Below, in pieces: positions 6,661-16,683 of a DNA stretch of 64,000 nucleotides. Position 1 is the first letter of the stretch. The number at the start of each line of letters is the position of its first letter. Under the pieces are notes generated by a model. That model was not told where the DNA came from. It worked only from the letters and a program-made list of their open reading frames with translations, and ran no database searches. Source of the DNA: Paracoccus homiensis (GTDB taxonomy: Bacteria; Pseudomonadota; Alphaproteobacteria; Rhodobacterales; Rhodobacteraceae); assembly GCF_900111675.1 (NCBI RefSeq), contig NZ_FOHO01000004.1, positions 62,001-126,000 of the forward strand, in the 5' to 3' direction. The position numbers and the translations under genes were made by a program.

Positions 6661-8601
6661 ATGAAAATCTTTGTCCGCAACACGACCGCCCTTGCGACCT
6701 GCCTGTCGCTGATCCTGCCGCATCTGGCGATGGCCCAGACGGATTTTCCCGCTGACGGCCTGCGCCTGGCCCAGGATCAGCAGGAAGACACGCTGGAACA
6801 GCGCCTGAAAAAACGCATGGAGGCCGAACAGCGCAAGGAACGGCAGGAACAGCGGGCCAAGCGTCAGCAGGAAAACCAGAAGCAGCGCGACGCCCAGCAG
6901 AAGCCCAAGGGCCAGAAACAGGATCAGGACCAGAAACAGCGTCCCGATCAAGAGCGTAAAAAACAGGCGCAGCAGCAGAAAGAACAGGCCCAGAAGCGCG
7001 AGGAACAAGCCGAGCGTCGCGAGCAACAGGCCGAACGCCGCGAAGAGGCGCGCGAGAAACAGCAGGAACAGGCGCAGAAGCAGCGCGAGCGGGCAGCCGA
7101 GCAACGCCGCGAAGCCGAGCGGAAGGAACGTGAGGAACGCCGACTGCGCGAAGCCGAACGTGACAAGGATCTGGAAGACCGCCTGCGTGAACGGATGCTG
7201 GAACAGCGTCGTCAGGAACAACGCGCGGATCGTCTGCAATTGCAGCGCACCGAGGATCGCAGCGCCCGCATGTCGCGCCTTGACCGCCGCCTGCAGGACG
7301 AGGTTGGCAGCGGGCTGGATGCCGATGACCTGCGCTGCCTGAACGGCACCATGCCGCCCTGTGGCAACGGCTCGTTGATCACGCCGAACGGGGTAGTGGT
7401 CGAACAGGGGTCGAATGGCCGCTATGCACTGGCGCCGGCGGAAAGGCAGATCTATTTCGTCGATGATGACGGCGACCTGCGTGTGCGCAATTCCGGCAAT
7501 TCGGCCAATTATCGTACCTATGCTGCCCGCGAGGCCGCACGGGGCAGCGATGGGGGCGATCTTCAGGCGCTTGCGGCCTCGCTGTCGGAACTGGATCAGC
7601 GGCAGAATCGCCGAGTGACCGACCGCGATTATCGGTCCTCGGACGAGGATTTCGGCACCAGCCTTCATGACGCGCTGCGCCGCAATGACCAGCGGGTCGA
7701 CCGCGACGACGATGATGACAACGACCTGACCAAGGCGTTGTTGCTGGGCCTTGGTGCGCTGGCCGTTGGCTCGGTTCTGAACAACAATTCGCAGGTTGCG
7801 CTCAGTTCGTCCGACAGGGTGGTGCTGGACCGCCCCGATGGCAGCCAGCAGGTCTATCGCGATGACGAGGCGCTGTTGCGCCAGCCCGGCAGCGAGGTTC
7901 AGACCGAACAATTCGACGACGGCTCTTCGCGCAGCATCGTGACCCGTTCCGATGGCAGCAAGGTGGTCACCATCCGCGACCGCGACATGAACATCCTGCG
8001 CCGGACACTGATTTCACCCGACGGGCGCACCAGCCAGCTGATAGACGACACCAGCGGCGTACCCCCCGTCGATGTCGCGCAACTGCCGCAGCCCGTGACC
8101 CAGACCGGTGCCAACAGCGACATGGATCAGGCCGCGCTGCGCGAGGCCCTGTATCGCGAGGCGGGCGCCGATAGGCGCTTTACCCTTGGCCAGATCCGCA
8201 ACATCCACGAGGTGCGGTCACTGGTACAGCCGGTTGGCATCGACTCAATCACCTTCGATACCGGCTCGGCCGCGATCCGGCCCGATCAGGCCAGTCAATT
8301 GTCGGAACTGGGCGGTGTGATCCGTGATGCCATCGCCAAGGATCCGCAGGAAATGTTCCTGATCGAGGGCTATACCGACACGGTCGGCAGCTCGGCCGCG
8401 AACCTTGCCCTGTCGGATCGCCGTGCCGAATCCGTCGCGCTGGCCCTGACCGAATATTTCGACGTGCCGCCCGAAAACCTTGTGGTGCAGGGCTATGGCG
8501 AGGATTTCCTGAAGGTCGAGGCCGAAGGTGACATCCGCGACAACCGCCGCAGTTCGGTTCGGCGGATCACGGACCTGTTGCAAACGCCTGACGCCAGCTA
8601 G
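6661..8601 (+). CDS. OmpA-family protein with long Q/R/E-rich coiled coil
   Basis: The 646-residue product has a signal peptide (about 1-26, ending LPHLAMA before QTDF), then a region from about 40 to 215 built almost only of Gln, Arg, Glu, Lys and Ala, strongly predicted as coiled coil. A middle part (about 225-500) includes a DDDDDND acidic patch, a short hydrophobic segment LLLGLGALAVGSVL and a repeated DGS/DRD-rich stretch. The C-terminus (about 530-640) is an OmpA-like peptidoglycan-binding domain (ITFDTGSAAIRPDQASQL, then IEGYTDTVGSSAANLALSDRRA and GYGEDFL). It probably anchors to peptidoglycan in the periplasm. It appears monocistronic. Confidence 0.85.
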   Translation: MKIFVRNTTALATCLSLILPHLAMAQTDFPADGLRLAQDQQEDTLEQRLKKRMEAEQRKERQEQRAKRQQENQKQRDAQQKPKGQKQDQDQKQRPDQERKKQAQQQKEQAQKREEQAERREQQAERREEAREKQQEQAQKQRERAAEQRREAERKEREERRLREAERDKDLEDRLRERMLEQRRQEQRADRLQLQRTEDRSARMSRLDRRLQDEVGSGLDADDLRCLNGTMPPCGNGSLITPNGVVVEQGSNGRYALAPAERQIYFVDDDGDLRVRNSGNSANYRTYAAREAARGSDGGDLQALAASLSELDQRQNRRVTDRDYRSSDEDFGTSLHDALRRNDQRVDRDDDDDNDLTKALLLGLGALAVGSVLNNNSQVALSSSDRVVLDRPDGSQQVYRDDEALLRQPGSEVQTEQFDDGSSRSIVTRSDGSKVVTIRDRDMNILRRTLISPDGRTSQLIDDTSGVPPVDVAQLPQPVTQTGANSDMDQAALREALYREAGADRRFTLGQIRNIHEVRSLVQPVGIDSITFDTGSAAIRPDQASQLSELGGVIRDAIAKDPQEMFLIEGYTDTVGSSAANLALSDRRAESVALALTEYFDVPPENLVVQGYGEDFLKVEAEGDIRDNRRSSVRRITDLLQTPDAS

Positions 8602-8673
8602 GCGCATCTGATCCCGGGGTCTGGCCTTTGATGCGCGATGGCGCAACAAGGGTCGGACAGAACAGGGAGAAAG

Positions 8674-10149
8674 ATGCCAATGACGCATGACGATTCTGCG
8701 CTGATCGAGGAATCGATCCTGCCCACGACCCTGCGCCAGCGTCCCATCGGGATGCTGGGCTATGCATGGATGTGGGTCGGGATCGCCGTCATCATCGCGA
8801 CCTATTCGCTGGGGGCCGGTGGGGTCGAGGGCGGCCTTGGCCTGATCCAGGTGATCGCGGTGATCGGACTTGCGAACCTGACCATCGGTCTGTTCATGCT
8901 GCTGACCGCCGATATCGGGACCGAACACGGCCTGTCCTTCGCCGTCTATCTGCGCGCGCCTTTCGGCATCCACGGAACGCATCTGCCCGCCGTCTTCCGC
9001 GGGATCGTGGCCGGTATGTGGTTCGGGATCCAGACCTATCTGGGCGCATTGGCGCTGAACGGGATCGGCGAGTATTTCCTGGGCTTTGCAAGCTGGCCGC
9101 TGTGGTACGCGGTCTTTGCCATCCTGCAAATGGCGAATACCGCCATGGGCATCAAATCGGTCGAGCGTCTGGCCGCGCTGGCCGCGCCCGCGATCATCGC
9201 AATTTCCGTCTGGATGTATTTCACGCTGGAAGGCGTGGCCCAGACCAAGGGGCTGAACATCTGGAACTGGCAAGGCAGCGGACAGATGAGCGTCGTCGTG
9301 CTGTTCATTTCGAACATGGCGTTCTGGTCGACCCTGGCCATCGACATTCCGAACCTGACCCGCTTTATCGGGACCCAGCCGGGGGCGCGCGGCTATGTGC
9401 GCCGCAACCGCAACATCTTTCTGGGACAGATCGTCGCCCTGCCGATCACGCAGGCGCTGATCGCGGGGCTCGGCGCGGTCAGCTTCATCGCGACCGGCAA
9501 CTGGAATCCGGTCGAGGTCATTCAGGCGCAGGGGCAGGGGCTGTCGCTGGTCCTGCTGCTGGCACTGGTCGTTCTTGCGCAATGGTCCACCAACAACTCG
9601 GCCAACCTGATCCCTTCGGCGCTGACATTCGTGAACCTTGCGCCGCGCCGGATCACCTATCGGATGGCCGTGGTCATCGCCGGGATCGTCGGCACCCTGT
9701 CGATGCCCTGGCTGATCCTGAACAACCTGTTCGTGTTTCTGGGCTATTGCGGCGCGTTCCTGTCCGCGATCGGCGGGATCATGGTGGCCGACTATTACCT
9801 GCTGCGCCGCCGTCGCCTGAACGTGCCGGACCTGTTCCGCATGTCGGGCCAGTTCCGCTATGCGGGCGGATTCAATCCGGCCGGGCTGATTGCGTGGCTG
9901 ATCGCGGGCGGTCTGGCGGCATGGTGGTCGCAATATGCGATCCTGATCGGATTTCCGCTGGGTCTGATCCTGTATCTGGCGCTGATGAAGGCCCTTGTGC
10001 TGCCACGCCACCCGCAGGCTGAAATCGACAGCGGTTTCGCGGATCAGTATCTGGCGACGTCGGTCGGGGTCAGCTGGGCCTATGAAGACGGGCGCTTTGC
10101 CCGGCTTGCCCCCGATGCCGAACATCTGCAGGGGCGCGAGGATCTGTAA
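8674..10149 (+). CDS. NCS1-family nucleobase/allantoin-type permease
   Basis: This 491-residue inner-membrane protein has about twelve hydrophobic segments and matches the NCS1 family (cytosine, purine, allantoin, hydantoin or thiamine symporters): PTTLRQRPIGMLGYAWMWVGIA at the start, GAGGVEGGLGLIQ, RAPFGIHGTHLPAVFRG, then NLTRFIGTQPGARGYVRRN. The conserved NSANLIPSALTFVNLAPRRI segment is also family-typical. The start at 8674 is preferred over an upstream ATG because AGGGAG sits six bases before it. No nucleobase catabolic gene is adjacent, so the substrate is open. A strong terminator follows. Confidence 0.88.
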   Translation: MPMTHDDSALIEESILPTTLRQRPIGMLGYAWMWVGIAVIIATYSLGAGGVEGGLGLIQVIAVIGLANLTIGLFMLLTADIGTEHGLSFAVYLRAPFGIHGTHLPAVFRGIVAGMWFGIQTYLGALALNGIGEYFLGFASWPLWYAVFAILQMANTAMGIKSVERLAALAAPAIIAISVWMYFTLEGVAQTKGLNIWNWQGSGQMSVVVLFISNMAFWSTLAIDIPNLTRFIGTQPGARGYVRRNRNIFLGQIVALPITQALIAGLGAVSFIATGNWNPVEVIQAQGQGLSLVLLLALVVLAQWSTNNSANLIPSALTFVNLAPRRITYRMAVVIAGIVGTLSMPWLILNNLFVFLGYCGAFLSAIGGIMVADYYLLRRRRLNVPDLFRMSGQFRYAGGFNPAGLIAWLIAGGLAAWWSQYAILIGFPLGLILYLALMKALVLPRHPQAEIDSGFADQYLATSVGVSWAYEDGRFARLAPDAEHLQGREDL

Positions 10150-10154
10150 GATCG

Positions 10155-10181
10155 GGCCCCGGCATCTGCCGGGGCCTTTTC
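10155..10181 (+). terminator. Rho-independent terminator after NCS1 permease
   Basis: GGCCCCGGCA and TGCCGGGGCC form a very stable stem with a tight loop, followed by TTTT, beginning six bases after the permease stop. It also faces the 3' end of the convergent MDR gene. Confidence 0.85.
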
Positions 10182-10197
10182 ATATGTTCCGCGGTCA

Positions 10198-11175
10198 TCA
10201 GGCCTTGAACATCACCTTGCCCTGACGGCCGGGCGTCGTCGCGGCCTTGATCGCGGCGGCAGGTTCATCCAATGGCAGCACCGCATCCGCCGTCAACCGC
10301 AGCGAACCGTCCAGCACCAGCCCGATCAGTTCCTGAAACATCCGCTGACGATCCGCATCCGAGGTTGCCTGCGCCACCTTTGCGCCCCAGAACCCCTTGA
10401 CGGTCAGGTGCTTGAAGATGATGTCCCCGGTTCCCAGCGACAGGTCGCCACCAGTGGCCGAGCCAAAGGTGACCAGCAGCCCGTTTTCGCCCAGCAACTG
10501 GGTCAATGCGCCCGCAACCTCGCCCCCGACGGAATCCACGGCTGCCCGCGCGCCATCCTTGCCGATGATCGCCTTGGCCTGATCGATCCAACCGTCCTGA
10601 TCGGTTGCGACGACATTCTCGATCCCCATCTGCATCAACTCGTCCCGGGCTTCGGCCCGTCGGACCAGGTTCAACAGCTTGATGCCACGCGATTTCGCCA
10701 GAACCGCCACGATCTTGCCGACCGCGCCATTGGCGGCCGTCTGCACGACCCAGTCGCCCGAAGCGACGCCCAGAAACTCGACCAGCGTGATCGCGCTGAA
10801 GGGCATGGCGATCAACTGCGCCGCGGCTTCGTCCGACATCTGTTCGGGCACGGGGATCAGGGCATTTGCCGGTGCCAGAACCTGTTCGGCCCATGCGCCC
10901 TGCACCCCGGCGGCGGCAACGCGACGCCCGATCAAACCGGCATCGACACCTTCACCAACAGCCTCGACCTTGCCGACCAGCTCGCTTCCGGCGGTTGCGG
11001 GCAGCGTGGGCTTGACGCCATAGCTGCCGTGGATCGTCCACAGATCGTGATTGTGGATGGGGGCCATGATCATCCCAAGCCGGACCTGCCCCGGGCCGGG
11101 CTGCAGATCCGCAACCTGTTCCATGTGCAGTACCTGTGCCGGATCACCGAATTCGCTGTGGCGGACGGTTTTCAT
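10198..11175 (-). CDS. MDR-superfamily NADPH-dependent reductase (quinone/enoyl reductase-like)
   Basis: The 325-residue protein belongs to the medium-chain dehydrogenase/reductase superfamily: an N-terminal GroES-like domain (PIHNHDLWTIHGSYGVKPTLPATAGSELVGKV) and a Rossmann domain with TAANGAVGKIVAVLAKSRG (about 145-165). The zinc ligands of alcohol dehydrogenases are absent, so it is more likely a zinc-free quinone oxidoreductase or enoyl-thioester reductase (MECR-like) using NADPH. AAGGAGA precedes the ATG at 11175. A 69-codon gene lies upstream on the same strand after a hairpin. Substrate unknown. Confidence 0.85.
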   Translation of the reverse strand: MKTVRHSEFGDPAQVLHMEQVADLQPGPGQVRLGMIMAPIHNHDLWTIHGSYGVKPTLPATAGSELVGKVEAVGEGVDAGLIGRRVAAAGVQGAWAEQVLAPANALIPVPEQMSDEAAAQLIAMPFSAITLVEFLGVASGDWVVQTAANGAVGKIVAVLAKSRGIKLLNLVRRAEARDELMQMGIENVVATDQDGWIDQAKAIIGKDGARAAVDSVGGEVAGALTQLLGENGLLVTFGSATGGDLSLGTGDIIFKHLTVKGFWGAKVAQATSDADRQRMFQELIGLVLDGSLRLTADAVLPLDEPAAAIKAATTPGRQGKVMFKA

Positions 11176-11222
11176 GCGTCTCTCCTTAAATATCGATGTG
11201 GCACAGGTGGTTGGTCGCAACC

Positions 11223-11242
11223 GATGCTGCAAGGGCAGCATC
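11223..11242. terminator. Hairpin between 69-codon gene and MDR gene
   Basis: GATGCTGC and GCAGCATC form a perfect 8-base-pair stem with a 4-base loop, in the gap between the two minus-strand genes. No T-run follows on the minus strand, so it may be a processing or weak termination element. Confidence 0.35.
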
Positions 11243-11270
11243 GTCACGACCCCGTGGCGGCAAAACCTGT

Positions 11271-11480
11271 TCACATCGGCTGGACAGGATCGGCGGTGTT
11301 CGAGCTGGTGTGATTATCTTCGGTTGAAGTATCCGCGTCCGCTTCGACCGGCGCGGCATCTGCCGATTGCGGGATCACTTGCCGTTCGGCGTCCTGCATC
11401 ATCAATTCCTCGGCCGCAGGATCATAGCTATCAGCAATGAATTGTTCGATTTTCCGAGTGAACCAGGAAATAAACCGCAT
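11271..11480 (-). CDS. Small hypothetical acidic protein (69 aa)
   Basis: The frame encodes 69 residues: an amphipathic, aromatic/basic N-terminus (MRFISWFTRKIEQFIADSYDP) and an acidic, Ser/Thr/Ala-rich tail lacking structure. A good GGAGG lies seven to eight bases upstream of the ATG at 11480, which is why I prefer it to the ATG eight codons upstream. It is divergent from the ABC-F gene across an AT-rich gap with a perfect inverted repeat. I do not recognise a family; the N-terminal helix might associate with membrane or another protein. Confidence 0.6.
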   Translation of the reverse strand: MRFISWFTRKIEQFIADSYDPAAEELMMQDAERQVIPQSADAAPVEADADTSTEDNHTSSNTADPVQPM

Positions 11481-11534
11481 CACAAACCTCCACCCTATCT
11501 GCACAGCCTGCTGCAGCTTCTGAATTCGGGCAAT

Positions 11535-11552
11535 TATTATCTTTTGATAATA
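11535..11552. promoter_or_regulatory. AT-rich inverted repeat between divergent genes
   Basis: TATTATC and GATAATA flank TTTT, a perfect 7-base dyad in an otherwise GC-rich region, 55 bases upstream of the 69-codon gene. It could be an operator or part of the promoter of either divergent gene. No regulator is identified. Confidence 0.35.
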
Positions 11553-11661
11553 GGACGATGTTTAACTTTGCCGCGCCGCAGCGTTATCGCCCCCAACGAC
11601 GCCTTGCTTCGTGCCGCTGTCGGGCATTGACGGGCGGGCCGCCTTGGGCCATGCCCCATCC

Positions 11662-13518
<1,857 letters not shown>

Positions 13519-13635
13519 ATTGTTGCAAGATTGCGGCGTTCGGATACGCTGTTGCAGATCGCCGCGCCGCCGCCTTGTCACACGGGTCGATTCGCCCCTA
13601 GAGAGGCTGAAATTTCTTCTACCGGGATGCCTGAC

Positions 13636-14373
13636 ATGAAACTTGCGCTTTGCCTGACCCTTGGACTTTCGGCCCTTGCCGGTGCGGCTGCGGCACAGGA
13701 TTTCGGCCTGTCGGGCGATCGCCAGTTCTCGGTCGATCTGGGTCTGGGCGTGGTTGGCAAATCGACCTATCCGGGCGCCGACGATGCCGAAGCGCAGCCC
13801 TGGATCATCTGGAAGAACGCGTCTTTCGGGGGCACCGCCAAGGAAGGCCTGTCCTTCGGCGGCTCGTTCGGCATGGTCGGGTCGCGCGACGAGGATGACG
13901 ACGACGCGCTGATCGGCTTGGAAGAGATCGACCGCGCCTATGAAATCGGCGGCAAGGTCAGCTATCGGCGTGGCCCGGTGAACAGCTATGTCACCCTGCG
14001 TCGCGGTTTTGGCGGGCATGAGGGGCTGACCGGCGAGGTCGGCGCCAAGTACCGCACCGAATTGTCGGATCGCGTGACGCTGTGGTCGGGGCTGGAACTG
14101 GGCTATGGTGACGACGAGTATAACGACACCTATTTCGGCGTCTCGTCCGACGAGGCGACCGCCGGTCGCGCGGCCTATTCGGCAGGCGGCGGGTTCAACA
14201 AGGCCGCCATCACCTTCGAAGCCCGCTATGACCTGACCGAGAACCTGGCCGTGCTGGGCGAGGTGGAATACGGCAAGCTGATCGGCGACGCGGCGGATTC
14301 GCCCATCGTGCAGGATGAATATCAGCCCGCGCTGCGCCTTGGCATCGTGCGCCGCTTCAGCTTTGGCTTCTGA
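13636..14373 (+). CDS. MipA/OmpV family outer-membrane protein
   Basis: The product (245 residues) has a signal peptide (MKLALCLTLGLSALAGAAAA, cleavage near AQD) and an all-beta mature part ending in the aromatic LRLGIVRRFSFGF, as required for outer-membrane barrel insertion. The motif GVVGKSTYPGADDAEAQPWIIW resembles the YPGS-D-E-x-P signature of MipA/OmpV proteins, which include the MltA-interacting scaffold protein. I start at the ATG at 13636 directly before the signal peptide; an ATG three codons upstream is possible. No partner gene (mltA) is nearby. Confidence 0.85.
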   Translation: MKLALCLTLGLSALAGAAAAQDFGLSGDRQFSVDLGLGVVGKSTYPGADDAEAQPWIIWKNASFGGTAKEGLSFGGSFGMVGSRDEDDDDALIGLEEIDRAYEIGGKVSYRRGPVNSYVTLRRGFGGHEGLTGEVGAKYRTELSDRVTLWSGLELGYGDDEYNDTYFGVSSDEATAGRAAYSAGGGFNKAAITFEARYDLTENLAVLGEVEYGKLIGDAADSPIVQDEYQPALRLGIVRRFSFGF

Positions 14374-14401
14374 TAGCTTCGAACATTGGCAGATTGCTGA
14401 C

Positions 14402-14422
14402 AGCCCGGACCCGATCCGGGCT
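14402..14422 (+). terminator. Hairpin after MipA/OmpV gene
   Basis: AGCCCGGA and TCCGGGCT make a perfect 8-base-pair stem with a 5-base loop, 29 bases after the stop. The next bases are not T-rich, so termination is probable only by position. Confidence 0.45.
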
Positions 14423-14459
14423 GCATGCCGTCGGATTATTTTAAGCCTGAAATAATTTC

Positions 14460-14491
14460 TTGACAGCTTGCCCCTTGTTGGTGCGTTCTAA
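14460..14491 (+). promoter_or_regulatory. Possible promoter of the Liv-type operon
   Basis: A perfect TTGACA (14460-14465) lies about 80 bases before the start codon of the binding-protein gene. The best -10-like bases (TTCTAA, 14486-14491) are at a spacing of 20, longer than ideal. The -35 match suggests a housekeeping promoter, but the -10 is weak. Confidence 0.3.
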
Positions 14492-14545
14492 GGAAAAGAA
14501 CGCCAAGCTGCGGTCATCGCGGCGCACTCAACAGGGAAACACGCC

Positions 14546-15715
14546 ATGACGTATTCGGGAAAGATGCTTGCCGTGCTGGCCGCGACGACCTGCCTTGCGG
14601 GTCCGGCCATCGCACAGGATGACGAAACGCTGAAGATCGGCCTGATCTTCACGCTGTCCGGGCCGGCCGCCGTTCTGGGCGAGATGGGCCGCGACGGATT
14701 TCAGCTTGCTGCCGAACAGATCGGCGAGATCGGCGGCATGCCGACCGAAATCATCGTCGTCGATGACGAACAAAAGCCCGATATCGCCGCCAACAAGGCC
14801 CGCGAACTGGTGGAACGCGATCAGGTCGATATCGTCGTCGGGCCGATCTTTTCCAACATTCTGGGCGCGATCATGAAGCCGGTGACCGACAGCGGCGCAA
14901 TCCTGATCAGCCCCAATGCCGGGACCTCGAATTTTGCGGGGGCTGAATGCAACCGCAACTTCTTTGTCACCTCGTATCAGAACGACCAGATGCACGAGGT
15001 GATGGGCGCCTATGCGCAGGAACAGGGCTATTCCAACGTTTTCCTGCTGGCCCCGAATTATCAGGCGGGCAAGGACAGCCTTGCGGGCTTCAAGAACAGC
15101 TACAAGGGTGGCGTCGCGGGCGAGATCTTCACCCAGTTGGGGCAGTTGGACTATTCGGCCGAACTGGCGCAGATCGCCGCGATGCAGCCTGACGCGGTCT
15201 TTGCCTTCATGCCGGGCGGCATGGGCGTGAACCTGGTCAAACAGTATCGGCAGGCCGGGCTTGAAACCATCCCGTTCCTGTCAGCCTTCACCGTCGATGA
15301 ATCGACGCTGCCCGCGCAACAGGACGCCGCGGTCGGATTCTTTGCCGGGTCGAACTGGGCCCCGGATCTGGACACGCCAGAAAACAAGGCTTTCGTCGAC
15401 GCATACGAGGCGAAATACGGCAAGGTGCCCGCAACCTATGCGATGCAGGCCTACGACGCGGCGCATCTGATCGACGCGGCCATCCGCGAGGCGGGCGGGA
15501 CCGGCGACAAGGACGCGCTGATCGCGGCGATGGAGGGCGCGCCCTTCACCTCGGTCCGGGGCGATTTCAGCTTTGGCCCCAACCACTATCCGGTGCAGGA
15601 TTTCTACCTTACCGAGGTCGTCCAGCGCGAGGATGGCAAATTCGCCACCTCGATCGTCAAGAAGATCTTCGATGATTATGCCGACAACTATGTCGGCGCG
15701 TGCGAAATGAACTGA
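14546..15715 (+). CDS. LivJ-type ABC transporter substrate-binding protein
   Basis: This 389-residue periplasmic protein has a signal peptide (about 1-24, CLAGPAIAQ) and the type I periplasmic-binding fold of the branched-chain amino-acid family: LKIGLIFTLSGPAAVLGEMGRDGFQLAAEQ, VDIVVGPIFSNILGAIMKPV, LISPNAGTSNFAGAEC. Such proteins also bind aromatic acids, amides and urea. The downstream cupin and monooxygenase suggest a non-amino-acid ligand, possibly aromatic. AGGGAAA precedes the ATG. A strong hairpin lies between this gene and the first permease, commonly seen where the binding protein is made in excess. Confidence 0.9.
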   Translation: MTYSGKMLAVLAATTCLAGPAIAQDDETLKIGLIFTLSGPAAVLGEMGRDGFQLAAEQIGEIGGMPTEIIVVDDEQKPDIAANKARELVERDQVDIVVGPIFSNILGAIMKPVTDSGAILISPNAGTSNFAGAECNRNFFVTSYQNDQMHEVMGAYAQEQGYSNVFLLAPNYQAGKDSLAGFKNSYKGGVAGEIFTQLGQLDYSAELAQIAAMQPDAVFAFMPGGMGVNLVKQYRQAGLETIPFLSAFTVDESTLPAQQDAAVGFFAGSNWAPDLDTPENKAFVDAYEAKYGKVPATYAMQAYDAAHLIDAAIREAGGTGDKDALIAAMEGAPFTSVRGDFSFGPNHYPVQDFYLTEVVQREDGKFATSIVKKIFDDYADNYVGACEMN

Positions 15716-15722
15716 AACGAAA

Positions 15723-15750
15723 GCGGGGTGCGCCAGGGCGCGCCCCGTTT
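15723..15750 (+). terminator. Intercistronic hairpin after binding-protein gene
   Basis: GCGGGGTGCGCC pairs with GGCGCGCCCCGT (12 base pairs including G-T pairs, two-base loop) and is followed by TTT. It lies between the binding protein and permease genes, so partial termination or mRNA stabilisation would raise binding-protein level relative to the permeases. Confidence 0.6.
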
Positions 15751-15765
15751 CCGTCAGGACACATC

Positions 15766-16683
15766 ATGACCAACCTGTTTCTGCTTCAGCTTCTGAACGG
15801 GATGCAATTCGGCATCCTGTTGTTCCTGATCGCCGCCGGCCTGACGCTGGTGTTCGGGATCATGGATTTCGTCAATCTCGCCCATGGTGTGATCTACATG
15901 GTCGGCGCCTATCTTGCGGTGACGTTCAGCCAGATGACCGGCAGCTATGGGCTGGGCCTGCTGCTGACCCTGCCGGCGACATTGGTGATCGGGCTGGTGC
16001 TGGAACTGCTGGTCTTTCGCAAGCTGTATGACCGGCCGCATCTGGATCAGGTCCTGGCGACATTCGGTCTGGTGATGATCATCACCGAAGGGGTCGAGAT
16101 CATCTGGGGCGCGGCCCCGCTGTCGGTGCAGATGCCTGATCTGTTGTCGGGTTCGGTGCCGCTGATCGGGCCACTGCGTTATCCGGTGTTCCGGCTGGTC
16201 GTCATCGCGGCGGGTCTGGCGACGGCGGTTGCGCTGTGGTTGATCATTACCCGCACGCGGATCGGCATGCGCCTGCGGGCGGGGGCCACCAACCGGGCGA
16301 TGGTGTCCGCGCTTGGCGTCGACATCAAGAAATTGTTCACCATCATCTTTGCCTTTGGCGCGATGCTTGCGGGCTTTGCCGGGGCGATGGTCGCGCCGAT
16401 CCTGACCGTCGATCCCGGCATGGGGGAAAGCGTTCTGATCCTGGCCTTCGTGGTGATCGTCATTGGCGGCATCGGCTCGGTCAAAGGTGCCTTCGCGGGT
16501 GCGCTGCTGGTCGGGTTGGTCGATACGCTGGGGCGCAGTTTCGGCCCGATCATCCTGCGCAGCTTTCTGGACCCCTCGGCGGCGGGACAGGCGGGGCGGG
16601 TGCTGGCCCCGATGCTGGTCTATATCCTGATGGCGGTCATTCTGGCGGCACGGCCCGCGGGCCTGTTCGGAGCGCGGACATGA
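15766..16683 (+). CDS. LivH-type ABC transporter permease
   Basis: The 305-residue protein has about eight hydrophobic segments and LivH signatures: LLNGMQFGILLFLIAAGLTLVFGIMDFVNLAHG at the start and MGESVLILAFVVIVIGGIGSVKGAFAGALLVG near the end. It forms half of the membrane channel with the LivM-type protein. The ATG at 15766 has AGGA upstream; longer frames run into the preceding hairpin. Its stop overlaps the start of the next gene (ATGA-type), which suggests coupled translation. Confidence 0.92.
   Translation: MTNLFLLQLLNGMQFGILLFLIAAGLTLVFGIMDFVNLAHGVIYMVGAYLAVTFSQMTGSYGLGLLLTLPATLVIGLVLELLVFRKLYDRPHLDQVLATFGLVMIITEGVEIIWGAAPLSVQMPDLLSGSVPLIGPLRYPVFRLVVIAAGLATAVALWLIITRTRIGMRLRAGATNRAMVSALGVDIKKLFTIIFAFGAMLAGFAGAMVAPILTVDPGMGESVLILAFVVIVIGGIGSVKGAFAGALLVGLVDTLGRSFGPIILRSFLDPSAAGQAGRVLAPMLVYILMAVILAARPAGLFGART

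Noticed and set aside
6780..7300. Repetitive-looking purine-rich DNA, possibly a tandem repeat array
   Set aside because: It is codon-level bias (CAG, CGC, GAA, GAG) from the coiled coil, with no fixed repeat unit.
5575..7911. Long minus-strand frame opposite metQ and the OmpA-family gene
   Set aside because: A product of high GC and the Gln/Arg-rich repeat; its Leu/Phe-rich section is the exact antisense of the coiled coil, so it is not a membrane protein.
8245..10125. Minus-strand frame opposite the NCS1 permease gene
   Set aside because: Antisense to a protein with clear membrane topology; no plausible start or motif.
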